Source: Rahnella woolbedingensis (lineage in GTDB: Bacteria > Pseudomonadota > Gammaproteobacteria > Enterobacterales > Enterobacteriaceae). From it: 64,000 bases of DNA. Positions 38,015 through 47,749 of the stretch are shown here, piece after piece. The stretch's first letter is position 1. Each line of letters begins with the position of its first letter. The notes beneath the pieces were generated by a model. It did no database searches. It was not told where the DNA came from and worked only from the letters and a program-made list of their open reading frames with translations. The stretch lies in contig NZ_RAHH01000007.1 in assembly GCF_003602095.1 (NCBI RefSeq), positions 155,395 to 219,394 of the forward strand. The letters run 5' to 3'. The translations under genes were made by a program, and so were the position numbers.

Positions 38015-38342
38015 GACGATCCTCTGTTAAATAATAAAGAAACAGTTAATCCCACCAGATTAAGTATTACTCCAATCCGGGGAATAGGATATTTATTATT
38101 CGAATCAGGAGGTGGAAACGCAGTGTTACAGCCCTGCTCTGAGATAACGCAGGGTATCGGTCTCAGTAATTCAGGTAATACGCAGACAGAATAGTCACGG
38201 GAATCAACGGCCATGAACTTAAGGATTGTTCCGGATGTGATCTGAATAGCTGGAAATGCTTGTGAAAGCGCATACACTAAAACCGCTTTTCTATGACATT
38301 TATAACCTTCTGTTCACTCCTGAATTTATTATAAGGACTCAC
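38015..38342. other. ipdC-AKR divergent intergenic region
   Basis: 328 bp that must hold both promoters. It is AT-rich near ipdC. A 94-codon minus-strand frame crosses it, but it lacks a ribosome site and runs into ipdC, so I do not call it. No repeat or RNA was recognised. Confidence 0.5.
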
Positions 38343-39332
38343 ATGGTGTATCAAGCCAGTCCAACCCGTTACGAAAATATGGAATACCGTCGCTGCAGCC
38401 AGAGCGGTTTGAAACTGCCCGTCGTTTCCCTCGGCCTGTGGCATAACTTCGGCGATAACGCCCATTTTGAGAATGGCCGGACACTGATCCGCCATGCTTT
38501 TGACCACGGGATCACCCATTTCGACCTCGCCAATAACTATGGCCCGCCTCCGGGATCTGCGGAACAACATTTTGGCCGCATCCTGCAGGAAGATTTACTG
38601 CCTTATCGCGATGAGCTGATTATCTCTTCCAAAGCCGGGTACACCATGTGGGACGGTCCTTACGGTGACTGGGGTTCGAAAAAATATCTGGTCGCCAGCC
38701 TGAACCAGAGCCTGAAACGTATGGGCCTCGAGTATGTGGATATTTTCTACCATCACCGTCCGGATCCCGATACGCCACTGGAAGAAACCATGGCCGCACT
38801 GGATTTGATCGTGCGCCAGGGCAAAGCGTTGTACGTCGGTTTGTCTAACTATCCGGCCGATCGCGCCAAAAAAGCGTTTGAGATTTTGCAGCAGCTCGGC
38901 ACACCGTGTCTTATCCATCAGCCGAAATATTCCATGTTTGAGCGCTGGGTTGAGGCGGATCTGCTGGATACGCTGGCGGATAATGGCGTGGGCTCCATCG
39001 CCTTCTCGCCACTGGCGGGCGGTGTACTGACTGACCGCTATCTGGCGGGTATTCCGCAAGATTCGCGTGCCGCCAGCGGCAGTAAGTTCCTGACCACCGA
39101 TCAACTGACCGAAGAAAAGCTGGAGAAAGTGCGTAAGCTCAATGAGATTGCTCAGGCGCGCGGACAGAAGCTTTCACAGATGGCGCTGGCGTGGGTGTTG
39201 CGCGGTGACCGCGTGACCTCCGTGCTGATTGGTGCCAGTAAAACCAGCCAGATTGATGATGCTGTAGGCATGATTGCCAACCGCCAGTTCAGCGCAGAAG
39301 AGCTGGCAGCGATCGAAGGTATTTTAGTGTAA
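38343..39332 (+). CDS. Aldo-keto reductase, YghZ/Gpr type
   Basis: 329 aa. TIM-barrel NADPH-dependent reductase. Catalytic residues are seen in DLANNYGPPPGSAEQ (Asp, Tyr), SSKAGYTMWDGPYG (Lys) and DIFYHHRPD (His). GPPPGSAEQHFGR and VLIGASKTSQ match E. coli YghZ, which reduces methylglyoxal and L-glyceraldehyde-3-phosphate. The start at 38343 follows AAGGA; the longer frame from 38256 is unsupported. A 44-base hairpin region (39356-39399, arms ACGCGCCTT/AAGGCGCGT) follows. Confidence 0.87.
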   Translation: MVYQASPTRYENMEYRRCSQSGLKLPVVSLGLWHNFGDNAHFENGRTLIRHAFDHGITHFDLANNYGPPPGSAEQHFGRILQEDLLPYRDELIISSKAGYTMWDGPYGDWGSKKYLVASLNQSLKRMGLEYVDIFYHHRPDPDTPLEETMAALDLIVRQGKALYVGLSNYPADRAKKAFEILQQLGTPCLIHQPKYSMFERWVEADLLDTLADNGVGSIAFSPLAGGVLTDRYLAGIPQDSRAASGSKFLTTDQLTEEKLEKVRKLNEIAQARGQKLSQMALAWVLRGDRVTSVLIGASKTSQIDDAVGMIANRQFSAEELAAIEGILV

Positions 39333-39502
39333 ACGCTTACCTGACTGAGTAAAAAACGCGCCTTTATGGAGGAACCGTAAGGTATCCGTTAAGGCGCGTA
39401 AATCATTCAAAACAGGATTGTAAGCAATAGAATGATGCCCCTCTTCCGCTTATAACTGTCAGCATAATTTATAAGAAGTTATAAGAGGCTCAGGAGGCAC
39501 TT

Positions 39503-39937
39503 ATGCTAAAGCCAATATTACTGGGAACGTTGTTGTTCGCCCTGCTCCCCGCTGCGGCACCTGCCGTGCAGGCCAGCAGCTTCAGCCTGAATACTCCGGG
39601 TCTGTCTATCAATATCGGTGACCGTGATAACCGGGGTTATTACTGGGACGGCTACGACTGGCGTAACCCGGGCTGGTGGAATAGCTATCGTGGCCATCAT
39701 TATGGTTATCGTGGTCCGCGTGGTCACTACTGGGATGGTTACCGCTGGCGCGATCAGGGCTGGTGGGATCAACGTCATCCACCGCGTCGCCCGATGCCAC
39801 CGCCGCCACGTTATTATCATGGCGATCACGGGCGTGGGCATTATGACCATGGCCGCGGACAGGACCGCAATCACGGACATGACCGGGGTCATGGCCACGA
39901 TGATCACCATGGCGGTCATGGGGATCATCACCACTAA
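39503..39937 (+). CDS. ypeC: YpeC-like DUF2502 His-rich secreted protein
   Basis: 144 aa. A signal peptide ends near VQA (residue ~24). The mature protein begins with SLNTPGLSINIGDRDNRGYY, matching the E. coli YpeC block with IGDRD and YWDG, then two YYWDG/HYWDG-RWRDQGWW repeats. The last ~40 residues are dominated by His, Gly and Asp. Function unknown; metal binding is plausible. As in E. coli it lies beside mntH. AGGAGG precedes the start. Confidence 0.82.
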   Translation: MLKPILLGTLLFALLPAAAPAVQASSFSLNTPGLSINIGDRDNRGYYWDGYDWRNPGWWNSYRGHHYGYRGPRGHYWDGYRWRDQGWWDQRHPPRRPMPPPPRYYHGDHGRGHYDHGRGQDRNHGHDRGHGHDDHHGGHGDHHH

Positions 39938-39959
39938 ATACCGGCATAACACCAATGAA

Positions 39960-39992
39960 AACGGGACAGCGCAAACTGTCCCGTTTTTTTTC
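39960..39992 (+). terminator. ypeC terminator
   Basis: AACGGGACAG and CTGTCCCGTT form perfect 10-bp arms around six bases, then a T-run. The gene mntH on the other strand ends 20 bp further on. Confidence 0.93.
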
Positions 39993-40011
39993 CATCCGCG
40001 TTAACGCTGCG

Positions 40012-41241
40012 TTATTTCAGCATGCCGATCAGCAGATAAAGATTCAGGCTGACGACAATCAGCACAATCAGCCGCCCCGCCCACTGTACTGTTTTGGTGT
40101 TGACCATATCGCCCATCAGGCTGCGGTTGCCGGTAAAGGCCAGCAGCGGTAACAGCGCCAGCGCAATCCCGAAGCTCAGCAATACCTGACTCATCACCAG
40201 AATACGCGTCGCATCTAATCCCATCAGAATCACAATAAATGACGGCATCATGGTGACGGTACGGCGCACCCACAGCGGAATATAGAATTTCACAAAGCCC
40301 TGCATGACCACCTGTCCGGCCAGCGTGCCGACAACGGTCGAAGATAAACCGGCAGCCACCAGGCTCAGACCAAAAGTAGTGGCGGCTGCGTGACCGAGCA
40401 ACGGTTGCAGGGTGAGATAGGCTTCATCGAGTTCGCTTATTCCGCTGTGTCCGCTGAAATGGAAGGCTGCGGCAGCTGTCGCCATCATCGCCAGATTCAC
40501 GAAACCGGCAATGGTCATGGCGATGCCAACATCGAGCTTAGTGGCTGAATAACGCTGGGCTTTTGACGCTTTGCCGCCCCGCTGAGTCAGCGAAGAGTGC
40601 AGATAAATGACGTGCGGCATGATAGTCGCACCGAGCACACCGGCAGCCAGATAGACAGAATCTGCGGTCGGCAGTGACGGGATCAACATCCCTTTACCCA
40701 GCGCCACCATGCTTGGCTGCGAGAAGAATAATTCCACGATATAAGCCGCTGCGACAAACAGCAGCAGCCCGGCAATCACCAGTTCCAGAGGTTTTTGCCC
40801 GCGTTTTTGCAGCCCGAGAATAATAAAGGTGGCGATACCGGTCAGCACCGCGCCCTGCAGCAGGGAAACCCCGAGCAGTAATTTGAAGCCGATCGCCGCA
40901 CCGATAAATTCAGCGAGATCGGTGGCCATCGCGATGATTTCCGCCTGCACCCAGTAAGCCCAGACGGCAGGACGCGGGAAACGATCGCGGATATGTTCGG
41001 CGAGATTTTTGCTGGTGGCGATACCGAGTTTGGCTGAAAGCAATTGGATCAGCATCGCCATGATGTTTGCCCAGACCACCACCCACAGCAACTGGTAGCC
41101 ATAGGAAGCACCGGCCTGAATGTTTGTCGCAAAGTTGCCCGGATCGATATAACCGATGGCGGCAATGAAAGCTGGCCCCATCAGTGAAAGTTTCATCTTT
41201 CTGGCGGCGCGGCCTGTAGATTCGGCCCGGCTGTTGAGCAT
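40012..41241 (-). CDS. mntH: Proton-coupled manganese transporter MntH
   Basis: 409 aa (E. coli 412), Nramp family, about 11 helices. The metal-site motifs are [13 protein letters not shown] in helix 1 and [11 protein letters not shown] in helix 6; the loop ARIL...[16 protein letters not shown] follows. It imports Mn2+ (and Fe2+) with protons. A Fur-type operator lies 50-62 bp upstream of the start, consistent with the Fur/MntR control known in E. coli. Confidence 0.95.
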   Translation of the reverse strand: MLNSRAESTGRAARKMKLSLMGPAFIAAIGYIDPGNFATNIQAGASYGYQLLWVVVWANIMAMLIQLLSAKLGIATSKNLAEHIRDRFPRPAVWAYWVQAEIIAMATDLAEFIGAAIGFKLLLGVSLLQGAVLTGIATFIILGLQKRGQKPLELVIAGLLLFVAAAYIVELFFSQPSMVALGKGMLIPSLPTADSVYLAAGVLGATIMPHVIYLHSSLTQRGGKASKAQRYSATKLDVGIAMTIAGFVNLAMMATAAAAFHFSGHSGISELDEAYLTLQPLLGHAAATTFGLSLVAAGLSSTVVGTLAGQVVMQGFVKFYIPLWVRRTVTMMPSFIVILMGLDATRILVMSQVLLSFGIALALLPLLAFTGNRSLMGDMVNTKTVQWAGRLIVLIVVSLNLYLLIGMLK

Positions 41242-41290
41242 ATTCTGTTAACCCTTACTATTGTTACGCTTACATCAATCATAGCTAACT

Positions 41291-41303
41291 GATAATGATT
41301 ATC
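41291..41303. promoter_or_regulatory. Fur box upstream of mntH
   Basis: GATAATGATTATC is a strong match to the Fur hexamer pattern. An MntR operator could not be identified with confidence. Confidence 0.75.
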
Positions 41304-41656
41304 AAGTGCATTTGGAAAGATCTGAGTGATGGCTCTGATAGGCAGTAGCAGTAAGCGGCAAGGTGATAACTGAGAGGTTATTCGCTGGTCAGGCTTTTAA
41401 AAGCAAACGCAGCGCACTTTCCAAAAACAGACATTAACTGGCCACATTTAGAACGCATTACGGCACATCGTAAAATTAGCACAAGAAAGCCAATTGCGCT
41501 TAGTTTTCTTAACATCTTGATTTTTTGTGTGATGGCCGACGATTTGTTGCAATTCGTGTCTGTAATTTCTATATTTGCAATCGACTTCACGTTTTAAATG
41601 TACGCGTTACATAAAATGTCCGTCGAAATATAGCCTGCCTCTAATTTGGAGCACCC
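41304..41656. other. mntH-nupC divergent intergenic region
   Basis: 353 bp holding the nupC promoter region. A 70-codon minus-strand frame (41378-41590) has no ribosome site and no recognisable domain. I could not assign CytR, DeoR or CRP operators here. Confidence 0.45.
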
Positions 41657-42844
41657 ATGTCCCGAATATTGCACTTTGTATTAGCGTTGGCCGTTGTCGC
41701 TGCACTCGCTTTACTGGTGAGCCGTGATCGGAAGAATATCCGTTTACGTTTCATTGTTCAGCTCTTGGTCATCGAAGTCTTATTAGCCTATTTCTTCCTG
41801 AATTCTTCTATAGGTTTAGGTTTTGTGAAAGGCTTTTCAGACTTGTTTGAGAAATTATTAGGATTCGCTGCGGAAGGGACCGGCTTCGTATTTGGAGGCA
41901 TGAGCGATAAAGGATTAGCGTTCTTCTTCTTGAAAGTCTTGTGTCCGATCGTGTTTATCTCTGCACTGATCGGTATTTTACAGCACATTCGCGTACTGCC
42001 TTTCGTCATCCGTATCATCGGTACGGTTCTGTCGAAAATTAATGGCATGGGAAAACTGGAATCTTTCAACGCCATCAGCTCCCTGATTTTAGGTCAGTCA
42101 GAAAACTTTATCGCGTATAAAGATATTCTGAGCAAAATGTCTGAAAAACGCATGTACACCATGGCAGCCACAGCGATGTCGACGGTTTCAATGTCGATTG
42201 TGGGTGCGTACATGACCATGCTGGAACCACGCTTCGTTGTTGCTGCGCTGGTGCTCAACATGTTCAGTACCTTCATCGTACTGTCGTTGATCAACCCTTA
42301 TAAAGTTGATTCAGAAGAAGACCTGCAAATCGGTAACACGCACCAGGGTCAGAGCTTCTTTGAAATGCTGGGTGAATACATCCTGGCCGGTTTCAAAGTG
42401 GCTATCATCGTTGCAGCCATGTTGATTGGTTTCATCGCACTGATTTCCTGCCTGAATGCGTTGTTCGACGTGGTATTCGGTATTAGCTTCCAGGGCGTGC
42501 TCGGTTATGTCTTCTATCCATTCGCATGGATGATGGGCGTACCAAGTCATGAAGCCTTGCAAGTCGGCAGCATCATGGCAACCAAACTGGTTTCCAATGA
42601 ATTCGTTGCCATGCTGGATCTGCAGAAAGTCGCGACCGAACTGTCACCACGCGGCGTGGGCATCTTGTCCGTGTTCCTGGTGTCTTTCGCAAACTTCTCT
42701 TCTATCGGTATCGTTGCCGGCGCTATCAAAGGCCTGAACGAGCACCAGGGCAACGTGGTTTCACGCTTCGGCCTGAAACTGCTGTACGGCTCAACGCTGG
42801 TCAGCGTGTTGTCTGCTTCTATCGCGGGTCTGGTACTGGCGTAA
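41657..42844 (+). CDS. nupC: Nucleoside/proton symporter NupC
   Basis: 395 aa (E. coli 400), concentrative nucleoside transporter family. About 10 membrane helices. Signatures include [30 protein letters not shown] and [21 protein letters not shown] with NEFVAML. It takes up pyrimidine nucleosides and adenosine. A good terminator follows. Confidence 0.95.
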   Translation: MSRILHFVLALAVVAALALLVSRDRKNIRLRFIVQLLVIEVLLAYFFLNSSIGLGFVKGFSDLFEKLLGFAAEGTGFVFGGMSDKGLAFFFLKVLCPIVFISALIGILQHIRVLPFVIRIIGTVLSKINGMGKLESFNAISSLILGQSENFIAYKDILSKMSEKRMYTMAATAMSTVSMSIVGAYMTMLEPRFVVAALVLNMFSTFIVLSLINPYKVDSEEDLQIGNTHQGQSFFEMLGEYILAGFKVAIIVAAMLIGFIALISCLNALFDVVFGISFQGVLGYVFYPFAWMMGVPSHEALQVGSIMATKLVSNEFVAMLDLQKVATELSPRGVGILSVFLVSFANFSSIGIVAGAIKGLNEHQGNVVSRFGLKLLYGSTLVSVLSASIAGLVLA

Positions 42845-42868
42845 GTAAGCACACTTCAGAACGACAAA

Positions 42869-42893
42869 GAAACCCGCTTCGGCGGGTTTTTTT
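42869..42893 (+). terminator. nupC terminator
   Basis: AACCCGC-TTC(G)-GCGGGTT hairpin followed by T residues, 27 bp after the nupC stop. Confidence 0.93.
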
Positions 42894-42944
42894 ATCGCGG
42901 TAACCGGGGAAGACGAAAAGGTGAGATGACAAACCGCAGAAAGC

Positions 42945-42968
42945 AAAAAACCCGCCGAAGCGGGTTTC
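42945..42968 (-). terminator. Terminator of the tRNA-Ala operon
   Basis: On the minus strand AAACCCGCTTCGGCGGGTTT is followed by a T-run. Its stem is the same as that of the nupC terminator, so the two form a convergent pair. Confidence 0.9.
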
Positions 42969-42977
42969 TTTAATATT

Positions 42978-43053
<76 letters not shown>

Positions 43054-43125
43054 ACACGAGGTCGTACACATTTACTTTTTGTTTCCCCTGGTAAGGAAAC
43101 AGCCAACTTACTCTGGAAAGGAAGT

Positions 43126-43201
<76 letters not shown>

Positions 43202-43273
43202 ACACGAGGTCGTACACATTTACTTTTTGTTTCCCCTGGTAAGGAAACAGCCAACTTACTCTGGAAAGGAAGT

Positions 43274-43349
<76 letters not shown>

Positions 43350-43383
43350 AATTCATGCCCGTAAAAACGAGTGAACGGGGCGC

Positions 43384-43412
43384 ATAATATGAAACGTCGC
43401 TACCCCTGTCAA
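43384..43412 (-). promoter_or_regulatory. tRNA-Ala operon promoter
   Basis: Minus-strand TTGACA, 17 bases, TATTAT, then the GC-rich discriminator GCGCCCCG, typical of stringently controlled stable-RNA promoters. The start is predicted about 28 bp ahead of the first tRNA. The rest of the 352-bp gap to the next gene holds nothing I recognise. Confidence 0.9.
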
Positions 43413-43701
43413 CGGCTAAATCCGTTTCTCAATTCAAGCGCTGAAAAAGCCGCCAAATACCCCATTTTGCAGGGAAAAAACGGCTGCCCTGACGGAAATT
43501 TTTGGTGTGATGCATTGTTTTACAATTTGCCCGCCAGCCCGCATTTTTCCTAGCTTTCTGATCTCGCTACGCATTTCCTTAACATCTATGTCCGAATGAT
43601 TAATGGAATGTTAGCAGACTATGAAAATCGTCTTGTTTTGAGATAATTCTCAGAATAGACTGCTCGCGCAATAATCATAACTTACTACTTCGAGCAATCT
43701 C

Positions 43702-44493
43702 ATGTCCTTGTATTCACCTAAAGAAATCGCATCCATCGCTGTCACGGCGGGCGTTAATAAAAGCCATGCTTCCGTGTTGAATTTGTTAATTTTGGGCTTC
43801 CTGGCTGGCGCGTTCATCGCCACCGGGTTCCTGCTGGATTTGCACGTAATAGGGACGTTACCTGCATCCTGGGGATCATTTAGCAACTTACTGGGCGCGG
43901 CTGTCTTCCCGGTTGGTATTATTCTGACCGTTTTAGCAGGGGGAGAGCTGCTGACCGGTAACATGATGACCTTACCTATCGCCTGGTTCGCACGTCAGAT
44001 AAGCCTTTACGCTGTTTTGCGTAACTGGTTCTGGGTGACCCTCGCTAACCTGCTGGGCAGCCTGGCAGTGGCCTATTTCTTCGGCCACGTTCTGGGGCTG
44101 ACAGAAGGCGCCTTCCTGAGCAAAACCGTGGCAACTGCTACTGCGAAAGTGAACGCTGATTTCATGCACGCGTTTATTTCCGGTATCGGCTGTAACTGGC
44201 TGGTCTGTCTGGCTATCTGGCTGGCCTTCGCCAGTAAAGAAGTCGGCGGCAAAGTGATTGGTATGTGGTTTCCGGTCATGGCGTTCGTGGCAATCGGCTT
44301 CCAGCACGTTGTGGCGAATATGTTCATCGTGCCCGCGGCAATCTTTGCCGGTGCGCTGAGCTGGTCTCAGTACTTCCCGAACTTCGTGGCCGTATTTCTC
44401 GGTAACGCCGTGGGCGGCGCTGGTTTCGTGGGGCTGATGTACTTCCTCGCCTACCGTCCGACTATTGAAACGCCTGCGACTGAACAACGTTAA
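43702..44493 (+). CDS. Formate/nitrite transporter (FNT) family channel
   Basis: 263 aa with six hydrophobic helices. FNT features are the slit-loop GGELLTGNMMT, SGIGCNWLVCLAIWLAF (with the central region of helix 4) and GFQHVVANMFIVPAAI, where the pore histidine sits. Such channels pass formate, nitrite or hydrosulfide with protons. It is not FocA by length and sequence, and no pflB is adjacent. In an FHL-bearing organism formate exchange is a plausible role, but substrate cannot be assigned from sequence. Confidence 0.85.
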   Translation: MSLYSPKEIASIAVTAGVNKSHASVLNLLILGFLAGAFIATGFLLDLHVIGTLPASWGSFSNLLGAAVFPVGIILTVLAGGELLTGNMMTLPIAWFARQISLYAVLRNWFWVTLANLLGSLAVAYFFGHVLGLTEGAFLSKTVATATAKVNADFMHAFISGIGCNWLVCLAIWLAFASKEVGGKVIGMWFPVMAFVAIGFQHVVANMFIVPAAIFAGALSWSQYFPNFVAVFLGNAVGGAGFVGLMYFLAYRPTIETPATEQR

Positions 44494-44541
44494 TTAAGAC
44501 GATTTCACGCTTACGTTGACGAAAAGCGTTTCGCAGAAAGC

Positions 44542-44576
44542 AAAAAAGCCAGCCGGTTTCCCGCGCTGGCTTTTTT
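44542..44576. terminator. Bidirectional terminator between FNT gene and gltX
   Basis: AAAAAAGCCAGC and GCTGGCTTTTTT arms with A-run and T-run on either side, between convergent genes. Confidence 0.9.
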
Positions 44577-44594
44577 ATCGCTATTTAACGGCGA

Positions 44595-46013
44595 TTACTG
44601 CGCTTGTGTTTCACGCTCAGCGATAAAGGCTAACGCCATATCGATACGCGCCAGTACGCGGCTCTGACCGATAGCATGAACGGTGACGTCCACGCCCGGA
44701 GACTGACCCGCACCTGTCACAGCGACACGCAGTGGCATACCGACTTTACCCATCCCGACTTCCAGCTCATCCGCCGTGCCCTGAATGGCATGATGAATGT
44801 TTTCTGCTGTCCAGTCAGTGATGGCAGCGAGTTTGGCGCGAACCACTTCCAGCGGCTGACGTGCAACCGGACGTAAGTGTTTCTTCGCCGCATCAGCATC
44901 AAACTCTGCAAAATCTTCGTAGAAATAGCGGCAGGACTCCGCCATCTCTTTCAGCGTTTTGCAGCGCTCGCCCAGCAGGGTCACGATTTCAAACAGCTGC
45001 GGACCGTTACGGGTTTCGATCCCGGCCTGCTCCACATGCCACAACAGATGCGTCGCTACATACTGCGGATCCATCGTATTGATGTAGTGATGGTTCAGCC
45101 ATTGCAGTTTTTCAGTGTTGAACGCACTGGCAGATTTGCTGACGTTCTCCAGTGAGAACAGCGCTTTCATTTCGTCGCGGCTGAAAATTTCCTGATCGCC
45201 ATGAGACCAACCCAGACGCACCAGATAGTTCAGCAGCGCTTCCGGCAGATAACCGTCGTCACGGTATTGCATTACGCCGACCGCACCATGACGTTTAGAC
45301 AGTTTTTTGCCGTCGTCGCCCAGAATCATGGAAACGTGCGCGTAAACCGGTACCGGTGCGCCCAGCGCTTTCAGGATGTTGATCTGACGCGGAGTGTTGT
45401 TGATATGGTCTTCGCCACGGATCACGTGGGAGATTTCCATATCCCAGTCATCGACGACCACACAGAAGTTATAGGTCGGGGAACCGTCGGTACGGCGGAT
45501 AATCAGATCATCAAGTTCATCATTGCTAAATTCGATAGGACCACGGATCTGGTCGTCAAAGATAACAGACCCTTCCTGCGGGTTACGAAAACGCACCACA
45601 CACGGCTCATCCGCAGCGTGATGTTCGTGGCTGTCGCGGCAGCGGCCGTCATAACGAGGCTTCTCGTTATTTGCCATTTGTTCTTCACGCAGTGCTTCCA
45701 GACGTTCTTTAGAGCAATAGCATTTATACGCAGTGCCGTTTTCCAGCATCTCATCAATAACTGCATTGTAGCGGTCAAAACGTTTGGTCTGGAAATACGG
45801 GCCTTCATCCCAGTCCAGATTCAGCCAGTTCATGCCATCCATAATCGCGTCGATGGCTTCCTGAGTGGAGCGCTCGAGATCGGTATCTTCGATACGCAGC
45901 ACAAACTCGCCGCCCAGGTTGCGGGCAAAGAGCCAGGAATAAAGCGCGGTACGGGCGCCACCGACATGCAGATAGCCGGTCGGGCTTGGGGCAAAACGGG
46001 TTTTGATTTTCAT
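44595..46013 (-). CDS. gltX: Glutamyl-tRNA synthetase
   Basis: 472 aa (E. coli 471). Class I synthetase attaching glutamate to tRNA-Glu. The HIGH-type motif is [17 protein letters not shown] near the start; the KMSKS-type motif is [12 protein letters not shown] zinc-binding segment with CYCSKERLE...RCRDSHEH lies around residues 98-130. The gene is divergent from the tRNA-Val cluster, as in E. coli. Confidence 0.97.
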   Translation of the reverse strand: MKIKTRFAPSPTGYLHVGGARTALYSWLFARNLGGEFVLRIEDTDLERSTQEAIDAIMDGMNWLNLDWDEGPYFQTKRFDRYNAVIDEMLENGTAYKCYCSKERLEALREEQMANNEKPRYDGRCRDSHEHHAADEPCVVRFRNPQEGSVIFDDQIRGPIEFSNDELDDLIIRRTDGSPTYNFCVVVDDWDMEISHVIRGEDHINNTPRQINILKALGAPVPVYAHVSMILGDDGKKLSKRHGAVGVMQYRDDGYLPEALLNYLVRLGWSHGDQEIFSRDEMKALFSLENVSKSASAFNTEKLQWLNHHYINTMDPQYVATHLLWHVEQAGIETRNGPQLFEIVTLLGERCKTLKEMAESCRYFYEDFAEFDADAAKKHLRPVARQPLEVVRAKLAAITDWTAENIHHAIQGTADELEVGMGKVGMPLRVAVTGAGQSPGVDVTVHAIGQSRVLARIDMALAFIAERETQAQ

Positions 46014-46230
46014 CTGGGTGCAACCTTAATAACGCAACGCCGGAAAACGTCGCTATCAATTAACAAAAAGTGGCTGACATTCTACCACTCTGCCCTGATT
46101 CCTCAACGCTGATACAGAGGCAGTCGCGTTGTTTAAGGCCATGAATGCGTAAAGAATCGACTACGCGGGCGAGAAACGCGTCATGTTGTCTAAAAATAAG
46201 CCGAACGATCATTTTTGTTTTTAAAAAGCG

Positions 46231-46258
46231 TTGACGTAATTTCAAGTATCCCTATAAT
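46231..46258 (+). promoter_or_regulatory. tRNA-Val/Lys operon promoter
   Basis: TTGACG, 16 bases, TATAAT, then GCGAC. The first tRNA starts 18 bp after the -10 box. Confidence 0.88.
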
Positions 46259-46276
46259 GCGACTCCATCACGACGG

Positions 46277-46352
46277 GGGCGATTAGCTCAGTTGGTAGAG
46301 CATCTCCTTTACACGGAGGGGGTCGGCGGTTCGAGCCCGTCATCGCCCACCA
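46277..46352 (+). tRNA. tRNA-Val(TAC), copy 1
   Basis: 76 nt with CCA; anticodon TAC in CCTTTACACGG. Corresponds to valU of E. coli. Confidence 0.97.
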
Positions 46353-46398
46353 CTCTTTAAGAGTGCCGCGTTGTGATAAGTAGGAAGAATTGAGAAAT

Positions 46399-46474
46399 GG
46401 GCGATTAGCTCAGTTGGTAGAGCATCTCCTTTACACGGAGGGGGTCGGCGGTTCGAGCCCGTCATCGCCCACCA
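46399..46474 (+). tRNA. tRNA-Val(TAC), copy 2
   Basis: Identical to copy 1; corresponds to valX of E. coli. Confidence 0.97.
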
Positions 46475-46517
46475 TTTCTCAGCGAGTTTCTTCTTACATG
46501 GGGAAGTACCCAGAAGT

Positions 46518-46593
46518 GGGCGATTAGCTCAGTTGGTAGAGCATCTCCTTTACACGGAGGGGGTCGGCGGTTCGAACCCGTCATCGCCCACCA
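46518..46593 (+). tRNA. tRNA-Val(TAC), copy 3
   Basis: One T-loop difference from copies 1 and 2 (TTCGAACCC instead of TTCGAGCCC); corresponds to valY. Confidence 0.97.
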
Positions 46594-46600
46594 CTTCTGC

Positions 46601-46676
46601 GGGCCGTTAGCTCAGTTGGTAGAGCAGTTGACTTTTAATCAATTGGTCGCTGGTTCGAATCCAGCACGGCCCACCA
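46601..46676 (+). tRNA. tRNA-Lys(TTT)
   Basis: 76 nt with CCA; anticodon TTT in ACTTTTAAT. Corresponds to lysV, only 7 bp after the third tRNA-Val. Confidence 0.97.
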
Positions 46677-46684
46677 ATTCAGAG

Positions 46685-46708
46685 AAAAGCGCCTTTAGGC
46701 GCTTTTTT
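46685..46708 (+). terminator. Terminator after tRNA-Lys
   Basis: AAAAGCGCC-TTTA-GGCGCTTTT hairpin with T-run. An exact copy occurs at 46871-46894. Confidence 0.9.
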
Positions 46709-46754
46709 CGTTTCTGTGCTCCGGAACTTTAACCGTGATGGAGGCGAACCAGCT

Positions 46755-46846
46755 GCTGGTTCGAGCCGAGCGTAGCGAGACGACAACGCGCCAGCGTTGC
46801 CCGAAGGGTGAGGCCGCAGGCCGAATCAATCCAGCACGGCCCACCA
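46755..46846 (+). pseudogene. tRNA-Lys 3' fragment split by a 63-bp insertion
   Basis: 46755-46764 repeats GCTGGTTCGA of the tRNA-Lys T-arm, and 46828-46846 repeats its 3' end through CACGGCCCACCA. Between them lies a GC-rich 63-base segment starting GCCGAGCGTAGCGAGACGAC. The downstream terminator is duplicated too. This looks like a tandem duplicate of the tRNA-Lys tail whose T-loop has been interrupted; it cannot make a tRNA. Confidence 0.8.
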
Positions 46847-46870
46847 CTCTTTATTTATAAAGAAGAGAGA

Positions 46871-46894
46871 AAAGCGCCTTTAGGCGCTTTTTTC
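46871..46894. terminator. Duplicated terminator after the tRNA-Lys fragment
   Basis: The same AAAAGCGCCTTTAGGCGCTT hairpin as at 46685. It has T-runs on both strands, so it may also end the eutBC transcript arriving from the right. Confidence 0.85.
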
Positions 46895-46928
46895 GTTTCT
46901 GTACTCCGGTAATTCTTTCCCCTTCCCC

Positions 46929-47738
46929 TTACTCCAGCTTAAACATCGGCAAGACTTTATTGTGCAGCGCTGGGTTATCACTCTCATCCTTCAGATTCAC
47001 CCCCGACAATTTCCGCTGGAACGATTGTTCGAGCAGCCATGCCAGTTTGAAAGCTGCCTGCGGATAGTTCAGCCCTTCAGGGCGCACATTGGAAATACAA
47101 TTTCGTTCTGATTCCAGCCTTTTGGTGTGCGGCCCCCAGGTCATATAAATCCCTAAACTGTCAGGCGATGACAATCCCGGGCGCTCGCCGATCAGAATCG
47201 CCACGGCTCTGGCTTTCATCGCCTGCGCAATATCATCGCCCAGCGCCACCCTCGACTGATGCGCCAACACCACCGGCCCTAATTTCAGCTCCAGCGTGCG
47301 CAGATACGGCAATAGCGCGGCAATCAGCGGCACAGCCTGCTGGTGTACGGCTTTCGATGACAGACCGTCGGCAATCACCAGTACCACGTCGGCAGGCTCC
47401 GCCGTCAGCCGTTGTAATGCGTGACGGCTGCTATCTGACAATTTGCGTCCGAGATCTGGCCGGCACAGATAAGTTGCTCTGTCCGGTGCCGCGCTGGCGA
47501 CGTTCAGGGTTTCCAGCCCGAGCGCAAAAAGTTCTGGTTCCAGCGACTGACTGTCAAAAGGCTGATGTACCGCATCACGCGCCTGCGCATGTGCTAAACC
47601 GAAGCGTAACAACTCATCTGTTGGCAAACTCGACCCGGTGCGACCCAGCGCGATACGCGCGGCGGTAAACTGACGCAGCGTCTCCCACGGATTGTTATGC
47701 ACCAGCGGCGATAATCCCTGCTCTTCTTTTTTATTCAT
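46929..47738 (-). CDS. eutC: Ethanolamine ammonia-lyase small subunit
   Basis: 269 aa. With EutB it splits ethanolamine into acetaldehyde and ammonia using adenosylcobalamin. Conserved blocks: TAARIALGRTGSSLPT, AHAQARDAVHQPFD, VVLVIADGLSSKAVHQQA and GERPGLSSPDSLGIYMTW. It lies 11 bp behind eutB. No microcompartment genes are nearby, so this is the minimal, non-compartment version. Confidence 0.95.
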   Translation of the reverse strand: MNKKEEQGLSPLVHNNPWETLRQFTAARIALGRTGSSLPTDELLRFGLAHAQARDAVHQPFDSQSLEPELFALGLETLNVASAAPDRATYLCRPDLGRKLSDSSRHALQRLTAEPADVVLVIADGLSSKAVHQQAVPLIAALLPYLRTLELKLGPVVLAHQSRVALGDDIAQAMKARAVAILIGERPGLSSPDSLGIYMTWGPHTKRLESERNCISNVRPEGLNYPQAAFKLAWLLEQSFQRKLSGVNLKDESDNPALHNKVLPMFKLE

Positions 47739-47749
47739 CAGCGCAGACC

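Noticed and set aside
37993..38277. 94-codon minus-strand frame ahead of ipdC
   Set aside because: Overlaps the ipdC start, has no ribosome site and no domain; also no clear TyrR operator was found in this gap.
39356..39399. ACGCGCCTT/AAGGCGCGT hairpin as terminator of the aldo-keto reductase gene
   Set aside because: The T-run is on the minus-strand side, where no gene precedes it. Kept only as a hairpin note in the gene entry.
39518..40004. Frames overlapping the ypeC-like gene on both strands
   Set aside because: Composition bias of the His/Gly-rich gene creates them; the called frame has the signal peptide and ribosome site.
41378..41590. 70-codon minus-strand frame between mntH and nupC
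   Set aside because: No ribosome site, no homology that I recognise, and it covers the expected nupC promoter area.
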